DNA of 64,000 nucleotides from Capitulum mitella. Taxonomy: Eukaryota; Arthropoda; Thecostraca; Pollicipedomorpha; Pollicipedidae. The stretch covers positions 15,687,218 through 15,751,217 of the forward strand of contig CP099840.1 in the NCBI GenBank assembly GCA_030062745.1, in the 5' to 3' direction. Position numbers and translations under genes: made by a program. How positions within the stretch are numbered: the stretch's first letter is position 1; the number at the start of each line of letters is the position of its first letter. The notes below the pieces were generated by a model, which did no database searches, was not told the DNA's origin, and saw only the letters and a program-made list of their open reading frames with translations. Positions 36,701 through 48,700 of the stretch are shown one piece after another.

Positions 36701-39700
36701 CTTCGAAATACCCGAGCTGGCAACACAAATACCCAAACTGTCTTTTTTAATTACCAGCTATGAAATGCTTAAACTGATTTAAAATAATTTTTTTTTCTTC
36801 GGAATCGCAATTGTAGCACGGCCAACATCATTGATTAGGTAATTTCGTTTAACATGAGGCGTCGTGTTTCCCCTGGTTACTGCTCTGCGTCCTCCTTGCG
36901 GGGTTAGCTCAGAAGGTTCAGAAGGTCGAGGTTCAGAGGGTCGAGGTTCAGAAGGTCGAGGCTCGGAAGGTCTAGGTTCAGAAAGTCGAAGCTCAGAAGG
37001 TCGAATTCCATTGCCAGGTAACCGAGTATCGCTGGGGAGGGTCGTGTTTTGGCTCACCAGGTATTTACACGAGCGTCAAAAACGCGCGGCCACGCGCGGT
37101 TCTACCACTCGAACTGCTCCGCCTGTCTCACGACTGCCACAGCTCACCGACTGGTGACGGTTCATGACGTATTCAAACGTCTTCATCAACCAAGTTACAA
37201 AACATTTTAGGTGACGCTATGGGGATAACATCATCCGTCGGTGCCTCCAGTCCGTTCCAAATGAGACCTGTGGATGATGCAGGCGCATACTCCAATGGTG
37301 TCCTGGTCCCAGTGGTATCCTGGCATTCTGCACGTAGCTGTTCTTAACTGGGGCTAACGGGCGCAAAGCCGGATTATGGGCCTTCTCCGTGCCTGATGTG
37401 GTCAGTGATGTCCCTTTTTCACGAAGGGCACGTGTCCAGGAGGGGGCACACGGCCCCCTTGTTCTGTACCATGACCAATAAACTCAGCCATGCGGCATTA
37501 GAACGATTATATGAAAAATGAATACTGGTTAGAATAAGAGATTATGCAAACCGGTCACTTTTTTTTATGTTGGATATGATTAATATATGTATTTTACCAC
37601 GCGTCATTGGTTTCTAATCTAGATCCGTCTTCTAAACTAGGGACAACGCAGTCACCCCACAAAATGGCGTACGGCGGAATAACGAAAGCAAAAATTTTGG
37701 GAACAAACGTCAAAAGCAAAACATCGAACAGTATGAATGTCGACGGAAATCAGCATCAAGTGGGAAAAAAACATGGAAAGACAAAATATTGAGCTTGGAT
37801 ACATATCGAATAGCGATATGTATGAGAATGGAATGATACTGTGGGACTAAATGTTCAATGAACAAATAACCGACGCAAGATACAGAACTGGACAAATACG
37901 GACCTGGATCAGCATCAGAATAATAAAATGCCAAATTGCAATGCATCGCGAGGTTTACTTTGTATCGCCATATCAGGGACGAGCATTGCAAATGGGCGGG
38001 TACAGAATGGCCAACTTTCGCATCGCAGAATATGGAGTGAGACGGTCTGTAACCGCTAAATCTCAAAGGATAAAGATTATACCAGGACATGAACCTGATG
38101 TTGAAGTGGTCAAGACTTCCGTCTGTGAAGATCACGAATGGACTTGGAGTCCCGGCGGTTCGAAATTTTCCCCGTTCCTTCTTCCCAAGTTGTGATCAGG
38201 GCCGTCGTCGGAGACTGTCGGTATATTCATAGGCGCAGCCAAGGAGGGGGCCGGGGCTCCGGTCCTCCGTCCTTAAGCCCGCGTTTTTGTGAAAACCATT
38301 GTACATCGTCTTCCCGCCAGGCGGTTTTTTATGATTTCAGTTCACACTGAGCTCCCGCCCCCCCCCCCCTAAGAAAATCCTGGCTGTGCCCCTAGGTATA
38401 TTTCACGGTTCTTATATCCAAGACGCTAGGGAAAACATTTTCTAGCACACTGTCATGCGTTGTAACCAGGTGGGAGATCTGTGGCAACAGTAGTCACAAT
38501 CTATCCTCAAAAGGCCACTGGGAAAGAGGATGGAGATTTTTTCGCGCTGGGGATTCGAATCCCCGATATTATTTGACGTAAAACGCCATTATTATTACAG
38601 CCACACCATGAGGTCCAGTGGCACAGCCAGGATACTTGTCTGGTCGGCTCACTTTAGCAGCCCCTTGAAACAGCCGGAATGTTTATTTCACGGAATGCTA
38701 GCTAAATATCGAAGACACTTAGGAAATTATGTGTAAACCCTGGAAAGCTTTCACAGCATTCCTGCTGGAATGCCACCGTACAGTTTTCGTGAAGGTCAGT
38801 GTCCGTGCCCACCGTGTTGCGCTGCTGGTTGTCTTGTCTGCTGGTTGTCACTGAAATATTATACGGTGATCCATTAATCCTTGCCCATATAATTTCATTT
38901 CCCATTCATTCATCCATGATCTGGTATAAACTCGGTTGATATTTATGCTGGCCCGATATTTCTGCTGAACGTTCTGCATTCCATGTTTAGTCATTCCATG
39001 TTCTGTTCCACGAAATAATGTTAACTGTAAGTAGATTGCGTTAGTGTGGTTAAAGCGAACTTATGCCTCAAAGGAAGGCAAACCGTTGGGAAAAGCGATC
39101 ATTTTCAAGGCAAAATGCATGGTTTGAAAAGGTAAACTCCTCAGAAGTGGACCACTTACAAATTAAGCAGTCCTGATTTCCGGGCTATGGCGCATTTTTT
39201 TCTAGACCCCGTTTTTCTCCAACCTACCATATGCCCCGTCTTTCTCTCCCCCTCCCATATTTCGACCGCATTGCGTTGTTTTTTTCCGCTTTCGGTGTTA
39301 TCGCAACATAACAATGTTATAAGCATCTGCCATTTCCATACACTTCCACTGCTGATTCACACGTACGAAATAAATACAGACGAAGCACTTTTGCAGTGAC
39401 CTCACATTTGGGAAACATCTTATGACTTGCACTGAAGACGTCTGGCAGGGCCGCCCCGCCTCGGAATCACGCCGGCAGTCCAGACAACGCGGCGCCGGCT
39501 GTACACCTCTCCCACTTCCCCTTGCCCGGCTAGACTCGGGCTGCTCTCCCAGCCAAATGTTTTCACTTTTGTATACACTACCGGTCCCGTCTCCTGCGTT
39601 TGCGTGCACATCGGAAACAGGCAGTAGACGACAGAAATGTTCCTGTGTGCGAAAGCCTCATCAGGGATAACGTGACGTGAATCGGATAAGGGAGATGAAT

Positions 39701-42700
39701 TTCGCTTGCGGCTTCGTTTGTCCACCTTTGAAACAATATACATCAAAGAGATCGAACCCGCAGTCAACCCTCAGATAACTACCAGAGACACCTTGCATCT
39801 GTACGAGAGTAAACGACTGAGGTCCAGGGTACAGTAACAAAGGAAGCACTGTGCGTGTTTATTGTTAAGTTAATGTTATGGGAAACGTCGGAGACATTTC
39901 CCTTTTCCGATTTTCACCTTTCCCTTTTTCTGTTTGCCATTCTACTGTTCGTCTATTTGCATTTGCTTGCATCTACATCTGTATCATCTATTTGCGGATT
40001 TCACCAAGAACCGTTTCGCTAATTCTCGCTCGAATTACGCATGGCGATTGTCCTGTGATTTCCATTTAAATGCCTTCGTATTGCACCCATGGCTATTGCA
40101 CTGAAGACGTCTACAGACTACGTTGAATCTTCAGATATAAACCCTAATTAATAGATAGTTTATTTCCCTGAACGACACTTTTGGTTCAGTTAGGGTAGTC
40201 ATGACCCCGAAACGAAGCTAGCTATCCGAAAAGTGGGAAGCTGTCGTAGGAATTTTTCAATGCGAAGAGTACTGTGATTTTAAACGAGTTTTTGCACAGT
40301 GGTTTAGCCGGAGGGAGGGCAAAGGGGTCGTCCTCCACCAATGAAGGCCAGGCAGGCCCCCTGGCGGCCGAGTGGAAGGTCCCAGTGAGCCCCAAAGCAA
40401 TGTGTTTTGGATAGTGTGACACGCCCGCAAGATGTCTTGCACTTCCCGAAACAGATAACTAAAGCAAAATATGAATGTTTTGAATGTCAAAGAGAGCATG
40501 CCAGCCAAAAACGTACTCCGAACATTCAAGAGGGCTTCGTGTGCTATGATGAAAGGCCCGTGGTCTGAATGAACGTTTAGGAGCCCTGCTACCTTTTACT
40601 TAACTGCATCGAAATCTAGGATATAACCCCCTTTCCTCATCAACTGTCATTTTACGCCATGATGTGATTTTAACCACGTGGACCCCATTGGCTACGAGAG
40701 CCCCCTGATCTGAACCCCCCCCCCCCCCCCTAACACCACCACCACCATCGGACGAAATCCTGGTCACGCCCTTGGTCATGCATAACAAGCAATCCGTCCC
40801 ATATGTGTATGACTGATCTCAAAGAACGACGACACAGACAACATTCATGGGGCGAGAAAGGCAAACGGTTCAGATGAGTTCTGTCCAAGTAATGATGTTA
40901 AACTAGTGCTCGCCGGTTACTTCGTTAAGCAACATTGCTGCGCCCCTCCGCATTCCATAGTTGTTTGCTCTGACGTCATTTTCCAATCACTCAGATCTCT
41001 GGATATAGTATTATGTTCTGAGAAATAAAAGCAGGATTTATGCTGCTATACACTCCAGCGCGAGGCGACGACAAGCGAAATCGGTCTCTAGGTCTGATGC
41101 TAGAAATAAAAGAAAACGCTACAAAAACCCATTTTGGTCTGTAATCCTAAGAAGATGATACGTGCTGTCTACTGTTGCACGCGCATGTTGCCTTACGATT
41201 GAGTGTTATGAGATGATACCCATTTCCAGTCGTTCAGGCCTTGGATTGTCGATACAGTTTGCTGAAACCAGGACCGCTTTGATGACGAAAAATGGCCGGT
41301 TTTTCACGCATCGGATCCCAGATACTGGGTTGTGTGTCCGTATGTAACTTTATTTGACTAGATTTAGCCAAGGACTACAGCCAGTAAGCGATTTGTCCAT
41401 TTTGCTCCCCCCTGGATCCGCCTGTGGGCCAGGTTCGGGGGCCACGCAGTCAATAAACACTTCTTGTCTCAGCCGGCCCTACCACGACCCTCGCCAGAGA
41501 TATTGGGAAATCTGGCAATGGAATCCGATCTTCTGGGCTTCGACCTTCTGAGCCTTGACCTTCTGAGCCTCGACTTTCTGAACCTCGACCTGCTAAGCTT
41601 CGACCTTCTGAACCTCGACCTTCTGAACCTCGACCTTCTGAGCTTCGACCTTCTGAGCTTCGACCTTCTGAGCCTCGACCTTCTGAGCTTCGACCTTCTG
41701 AGCCTCGACCTTCTGAACCCCGACCTACTGAACCTCGACCTTCTGAACCTCGACCTTCTGAGCTTCGACCTTCTGAATCTCGACCTTCTGACACACCACC
41801 TTCCCCGCGCGTTCCTCCTGCGTGCACTTCTCTGCTCTGCATTGTCGTGACCGGAAACATCGCAAGAGATGTCACGCATAGCCTGCCTGTAACCGGCCGT
41901 ACTGACTGGTGAGCCCGGAACGGTGCCATCTCGGCCTGTTGTCGTCCCTTATCGCCAGTTGGCACTGCCTTGGTCGGGCGATGGGGATGTTCCCTGTCAT
42001 GCAGGGATACAGTCCAGCTCAGTCCTCCCACTGGAGGAACACAGTCCAATCAAGTCCTCCCGTTGCAGGGACACAGTCCAGCCCACTCCCCCCCCCCCCA
42101 CTGCAGGGACACAGTCCAGCTCAGCCCTCCCATTGCAGGGACTCAGTCCAGCTGACTTCTCCCACTACAGGGACATAGTCCAGCTCACTCTTCCCACTGC
42201 ATGGACACAGTCCAGCTCAGTCCTCCCATTGCAGGGACCCAGTGTAGTTCAGTCCTCCCACTGCAGGGACACAGGCCAACTCAGTCCTCTAGCTACATGG
42301 CACAGTCCGTCTCAGTCCTCTAACGGGAGGGACACAGTCCAGCTCAGTCTTGTCACTTGTAGCAGAGTTTTCTGCCTGGCGTGATAGTTTGACTATTGGT
42401 GATCTCGTTTGTGCCAAAATTTTCGCGTCGTCATTTCTTCTCTTTTCACAAGTTCTTGCCATTTCTTCGTGTATTCGTCCGACACACAGAGTTTCCACTT
42501 TCACCGTCTATATTCTTGACATCAAACACTGACAACTCACAGCACCAGCACTTCACTACGTCACGAGCGTCACGAGGTCTACCAAATGTTGAGTCGATAG
42601 ATACACCGACAGCGACTGAGCGAAAACTGGTCCTGCTTATATACTACCTACGTACGGAAATTATGAAAGGGGATGGTGCAATTATAATATCATATACAAC

Positions 42701-45700
42701 CAATCAGGACGCGTTTTGTAATCCGAATATTCTGGAAAGACTAGGCTTTAGCCAATGAGCGTGAGAACGCGCGGATTTCGAAGAACTAGCTGATGTAAGG
42801 CGGATGCAAGAGCTCAGAAGTTTCCTCTGGTGTAAGCTGTTTTAAGATTAGAAAAAGGAAGTATCGTTTAACTTAACGGATATGATTGACCTAACGGCAT
42901 TGCGGCACGACTGGTGTACTTGAGGCGTTAATGCATTTTCAGACGTCTTTGTCCGATCCCCTTCGGTGCCGACTGTGCGAACTAGAGTTGAAGGTATCTG
43001 GTAGCCTAAGAGTCTTCACAAACCAAACGCTTTTGAAGGGGAACCTCTACCATGTAGAAAACAAATTAGCCAACATTGAAATTTGAAGGTTTTCTGATAC
43101 GGGAACTTAAAAACCGTGACTCGAACTTTGTTACATCATTGCAGGGACACAGTCCAGCTCAGTCCTCTCACTGCAGGTACATAGTCCAGCTAAGTCCTCC
43201 CGCTGCAGGGACATAGTCAGCTCGTTCCTCCCATTGCCGCCTGTTGTTAGTGGTTGATTTGCGGCGGCGCTCTATACTAAGGTCCGTTGGACTCGTCTGC
43301 GCACCGCAGTAAAGGCCACCTGGTGACTCGTCTTTCCGCCAATCCGAGCTCCACTGTTCTGCCTAGCCTGGCTGATGGTGACAGCTGATGCGGTGCTTAG
43401 CGGACGGCCAACTGGTCGGCCCCAACCGCCCACTACAATGTCGCCACTGACGCCCTCCATGTGGACAGCGCATTGGCGTGGACAAGGGTGAGATTCCGGA
43501 TTTGGCCAAGGCCCCGAGCAGCCTTCTGGACGCACTGGAGCAACACCTAGCTCACCTGGAGGGCAAGAAAGCCGGTGCTTCTGGCTCCAGCAAGTAAGCT
43601 GATTGGCGCCGTGTCGGGATGGCACTGTCGTTTGAGCGCCACTGGACGTCGATAATCAGCCCCTGAGCTAGGCCGATGGCGCTTCTGCACATTACCACTG
43701 GCACCGGCGACATTTTGGGACGTTTCTTGACAATTTTAAATGTCATCGCGGGCTGGCCAGGCCGGGCTAAGAATAGTCGGGCAGACGAATTGAACCGGGC
43801 TCCTGCTGTTTCTTCGTCATTTTGGCGAGAGAATAATTGGCTCATATTACATTGTTCGCTTCAGTTAACGGAGGTCTGTTTGAATGGCAGATAGGTTTGC
43901 TTTGGGAAGGTGTGCCTGATGTGGTACACCTTATTTCGTACATGTGTACTGTGGTGTTTTGGTCCTGTGACCGCTCTTCGTGGTGGCGCTCTGGCATGGG
44001 TATCTCAGTCAGTTAGGGCGAATTTTGAGTTGCGTTCGTTTGTGCCTGCAGGGTAGACCAGATTTTTAACGGAGTGTGCTTTTGCAAGATTATGCCTTGT
44101 TCAAGCCCGATGTGTTGTCATAGGGTGTGTTCACGATTGTAGTGCGACGTGCAGCATGCATTTGCGTGATTTGTTTTCTGTTTTTTTTTTCTGACCCTGT
44201 GTTAGGAGATCATGGAGTCTCCGTTCCACAGCCAGCTGGTCTGCAGCTGGACGTTGACGCCCATGCATGGCCCCGCCCAATACTGTTGCCTGCGTATGAC
44301 TTTATTTTGCCGGTCTGGCATCGACCATGATGCGACTGCATCGGCTGGCCGCCGTTCCCTCCCTCGCTCTCTCTCTCTGCATGTGCACTAACTGGCTGCT
44401 GGTGTGTGCGTGTGTGCGTGCGGCGCCCACGTGCGGTCACAGGATCAACATCTCGTCGGCGGTGACAGCGCTGAGCTCGACCAGCACGGCTTTCGACAGC
44501 GCCGGCGCGACGGGCGCCGACGAGGCGGTCCGCTGGCAGGCGCTGGCGGACGAGGAGGCAGCTCTCGAACAGCTCAAGGTAGGGTGTCATCCACGACCTT
44601 GTTCAGACATGCCGGATGTCTGTCTGGATGCCTGGTTATCCAGAATGGAGACCCATTGGCAGAAAGCGCGGAAGCCAGGAATTGGTAAAGACTCGCGAAA
44701 CACAAAAAATACGTATTAATCACTCGTACCACCTCGGTTAACCCTATTCCCGGCAGGGGGCTGAATCCGCCCCCCTCGGGTTTTTCCTTGCCAATTCCAG
44801 ACTTTTTAATGCAGCTTCACGAGACTTGGTGACTTTTCCTAGCTATTCTTTCTACGTGCCGTGACAAAATTTCAAAACTATTTTGCTCAGGGGCGGAGCC
44901 AGGCAACGTTTTTGGGAGGAACCTCAGGTCATTTTTGGCCATGTTTAGGATAAAAGGAAAATGGCTGCCAAAAACAGCGTTTCTAAGATAGAACTTAAAA
45001 CTTTACATGGATGTATAGCTAAATAGTTGGACAATGTGCAGATATAATTTTGTTCATCTCAGGTCGCTTTACAATGCCAGGTCAAGGTCTAAAGTCAAAA
45101 TTTGGCATTATTGCAATAATTTCGGTGCTGTTTTTTTCAAATGCCAAACCCGGAATATATGTGACGTAGAAAGGTGCCCTCTACTTCTGTATCAAGCTTC
45201 AGCTTGATATCAGGTCGGGTCACGGAGCTATGACCTAAAATGTCAGTGCGCGTACCCAATATCGCAATAGCCTTGTAAAGCGATTTGTACTTCTTTAGCA
45301 TAACATGACTAGCAGAAGCCAAAGCCAAAGTGTTTTTGCCTTTTTTCTTCATTCAGTTATTGAACAACTAATCCTCCAATTTTTGAAACCCTGCGAACGC
45401 CCATGAATTTTCTCTAAATTTTAGATGTGTGTACTAATGGTAAATGTCCTATCTATAATCTCTCGCCAGTTTCATCGAAATCGGTCCATAAACAACGGAA
45501 TTATAAGAAGTCCAAAAATACCCCCATTTTGATATTTTTGCCCCGTGTACCCACACCTTTCAGAATTTTGAAAATTTATTCTTATGAAAATGTAGTTCAC
45601 GTCATGGCAAATCGATTGCCGTTTGTTGCGATGAAATCGGATATGTAGTTCTCGAGATCTCGGTTTTTTTGGTAGGGCGGGGCGACCGGGCGCCCCCTAA

Positions 45701-48700
45701 GGTCAGGGGTGTTCTGGTGACATGATGGTAGCATATGTGAGGAGTTATGTTGCTGATGATATAGAAGGATCGAAATCCTATAGAAGTCCATGCAGAGTTA
45801 GACAAAAGGTTTCAAAAGTAGGCTAAAATTGACCTGACCTCAGGTCACCGTCCTGGAATTTTCCAAAAATCTCAAACGTACAAATTGTACCTTTAATCAT
45901 ACGCCATAAATCTTGCAAATTTTGGTGAACTCGGTTCAACATCGTAAAGGTTATAGTGGCTTGAAGTTTTTTGTAAGTTGACTTCTTTGAACAAACCTAG
46001 GTCAATGACCTAGCCTGATCCGCGGCTGAAAATTTGGCAGGGTATGTGCAGTGAATGATAAAAAGGTACTGTGAATTTGGCGGCTCGTTTTTCGGTTTTT
46101 CCACTACGGCGGAAAACATGACTGGGGTGTTAAAACACTCCTGGGTACGGGGCGGGTTAACGCCTCGCCTCTGCCGCATTTCTTAGATATCTCCCAAACG
46201 AAGAAACGCAGCGTCCTGGAACTTTTCCTACCTTGTCTTACGTCAGTTGTGCACATATTGACTATGGTTTGGAAACTAGGTCATCTTAGGTCACCTCTTA
46301 ATGATGTCGCAAAGACGACCATGTTTTGCGATTCGGAGTGCAATCTTACTTCACCGCCGTATTGTCAGTGTCTTTACAGTTTATGATGACTGTGGCTTAC
46401 ATGCGTGTCCGCGTGACTTTCGAGTTAAATATGGAGCACGAGTGACCTCATGCTACGCCATCGTAGGTCAGATATGCATTTGTTATTTTCCGAAATCACT
46501 GAGGATACATTTTAGAAAAGGGACTGAATAAACTGATTTTTGAATAGGGCCAGATAGATTATCGAATTTTCTTGGAAAAGGCTGCACGTACGGGTTGCAC
46601 AGCACTGTATTGCAACATAGCAATATTTTTTCCGTAGTTTGACATTTGGTGATATTGTGCAGATTTCAACATAGGGAGTAAAGTGGTGGCGTGTGTTTGA
46701 CGTCCTGGATGACCTTGGTGGAGATATCGTCCTTTGTAATGCTGTGGAGCATGTCGCAGATATATGCAACATTGGAAAAACTGGGGCCTAGGGTCATCCA
46801 GAGATGCCAGATGAAGGTCACTAGCGTGCTTGTATTACGCCGAGTTTAAAGCGAAAAATGTTACATTGTCACATATTAATTTGGGCCATTTCAAGGCATA
46901 TTTGTGCCCAAGGCTCTTTGAAAGTGTCTTTTTTGAATCTCCGTATGAAATGAACCGGGAAAGATGCAGTGCATGACATGTTATAACGGGGTCAGAATTG
47001 ATCCAACCTGTGATCTTGACCTTTTATGACCGTGGGTCAGGTGGCACTTAGAATACGTGACTAAGCTGCCAGGAACGTATTATCACACAGACTTCAGTCT
47101 CGGTGTGCGTTTCATTGCGACTCTGGAGAAAATCGCCACGTTTGGTGTTTGACCTGACAGGTGCCATCATCAGCGACCCAAAGGTAAAAAATGTGTGTTA
47201 CTTGACCGCAAAGTTCAACGCGATTGATTGGCATGTGAGTGAGCCGAATGGGACGATTGGTTCTTGAGATAGACGAAGCGTTGAAAGCCCCCCCCCCCCC
47301 AGTCAATGGAAGGAGGCGAAATACCCCAGTCAGTCCCGGGTCAACCCTAATTTCACGCGAGGGTCGATTGGATTCCTTCCCACCCCCCGGAGTTAAACCA
47401 AACCATGTGTGGTATCGCGCTCAGTTTGATGAGCTTCCTTACGAATGCTTTACACACGTGCCAAGATTTCAACGTCGTACGGCGAGTAGGAGCGACTCTA
47501 GAAGATGTTTTTGAAAGACATGTGAGGCCATTTTGCAATCGTTGGTACGAATGCTCGCTGCTTTGCACATTGGTGGTGTAAGTCAATATTAACCAGCATT
47601 AGGATGTCAGTATATGATGTTAGTAAGGAATGACCGTCCAAATTGTCGGCAGAATGTCCGGAGACTGCTAAGGGTGGATGCAAAGGGCATCATAGACGCG
47701 ATGCAGCCCCGTATGGAGATGGGTCCTGTGCGCTGAAAACATTGTATAGCTCGATACGTAAACTTATTTACATTCAAAAGCATTTATGCGAGTGACATGT
47801 TTTGTTGAATGTGCACACATAAGGACCAAGGGAGGAGCCAGATACAGAACTTTGTGGGCTTGGACCTTGATCGACATGTGTCAGTTTTTACCGGACGGAT
47901 TTCAGCCTAATAATGAAATTCGTTGAAAACCATGGGCGAATTATTCTTAACGTGGATTGGTAGGGGCGGTCCGTGGAGAGTCGGGTAAAAACAAGAAAAT
48001 ATGCAAGATCATTTCGTTTTATCAGTACACCACTGATCCTTTCAGTTCACGACAGTGATCAGATCGTTGTAGTTTCCTGGACTAGCTGTTGGTATTTTGT
48101 AGTGAATTGTTGTGACTAACTTCTATGGTAAGGTTATTGACATTGGACCAGTCAAGGAGAGCAACGTGAATGAAAAATAATTCAAAAGTTCGTAGATGCC
48201 TTCCCCATGTGCGTAACTCTGAATCCCCCACTAATCCCAACAGTGGGTCTGAACATGCCTTGAGGCTATCGAAAAGTTAATATCAGAATCCAAATAATTA
48301 CTTGGAGCGTCATAGGAAATCGTCTCTGTTCTTTTTGCTGTCGTGAAGGCGCCACCTACGTTTTTACGTAGGTGGCGTTTTTACCTACGACTCGTCACAG
48401 CCGATTCACCTCTCGATACTCGTGACATAGTCTTACGCTACTGCTGCTCGGCAGAGCTGCAGTAGTTCCTGTTTGTTAGTCGGAACTGGTGTCGCGACAG
48501 ATAAAACAGACACTCGATGTACAGGCGAAGTTGTGCCAGGAGTTGTGTCGAATGAAAAGTCCGTGGAATCAACCATTTGTGCCCGGGGGTTAGCACAGCG
48601 AAACACGGCTGCCCATTCTCTTATAGCAGCTGGTTGAAGGCAGCGATGTCAACCCCGCCAAGACAGCGCCTCGGAACACTTGGCTCGTCACGTGGCATGG

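Larger units (their letters stand above)
45760..47360. repeat. Continuation of AGGTCA/TGACC-rich repeat DNA in intron 8
   Basis: Rich in GGTCA half-sites, with no protein recognised. About 47240-47350 shares CGATTGGTTCTTGAGAT and CCAGTCAATG with 25775-25850, so it is also dispersed. Confidence 0.6.

Noticed and set aside
38550..38570. tRNA-like T-loop GGGGATTCGAATCCCC
   Set aside because: No acceptor stem, D-arm or anticodon arm can be placed around it; at most it is a SINE remnant.
41464..41850. A leucine-rich repeat protein (LDLLS repeats)
   Set aside because: It is the other strand of a 15-bp minisatellite; openness in all frames follows from the period.
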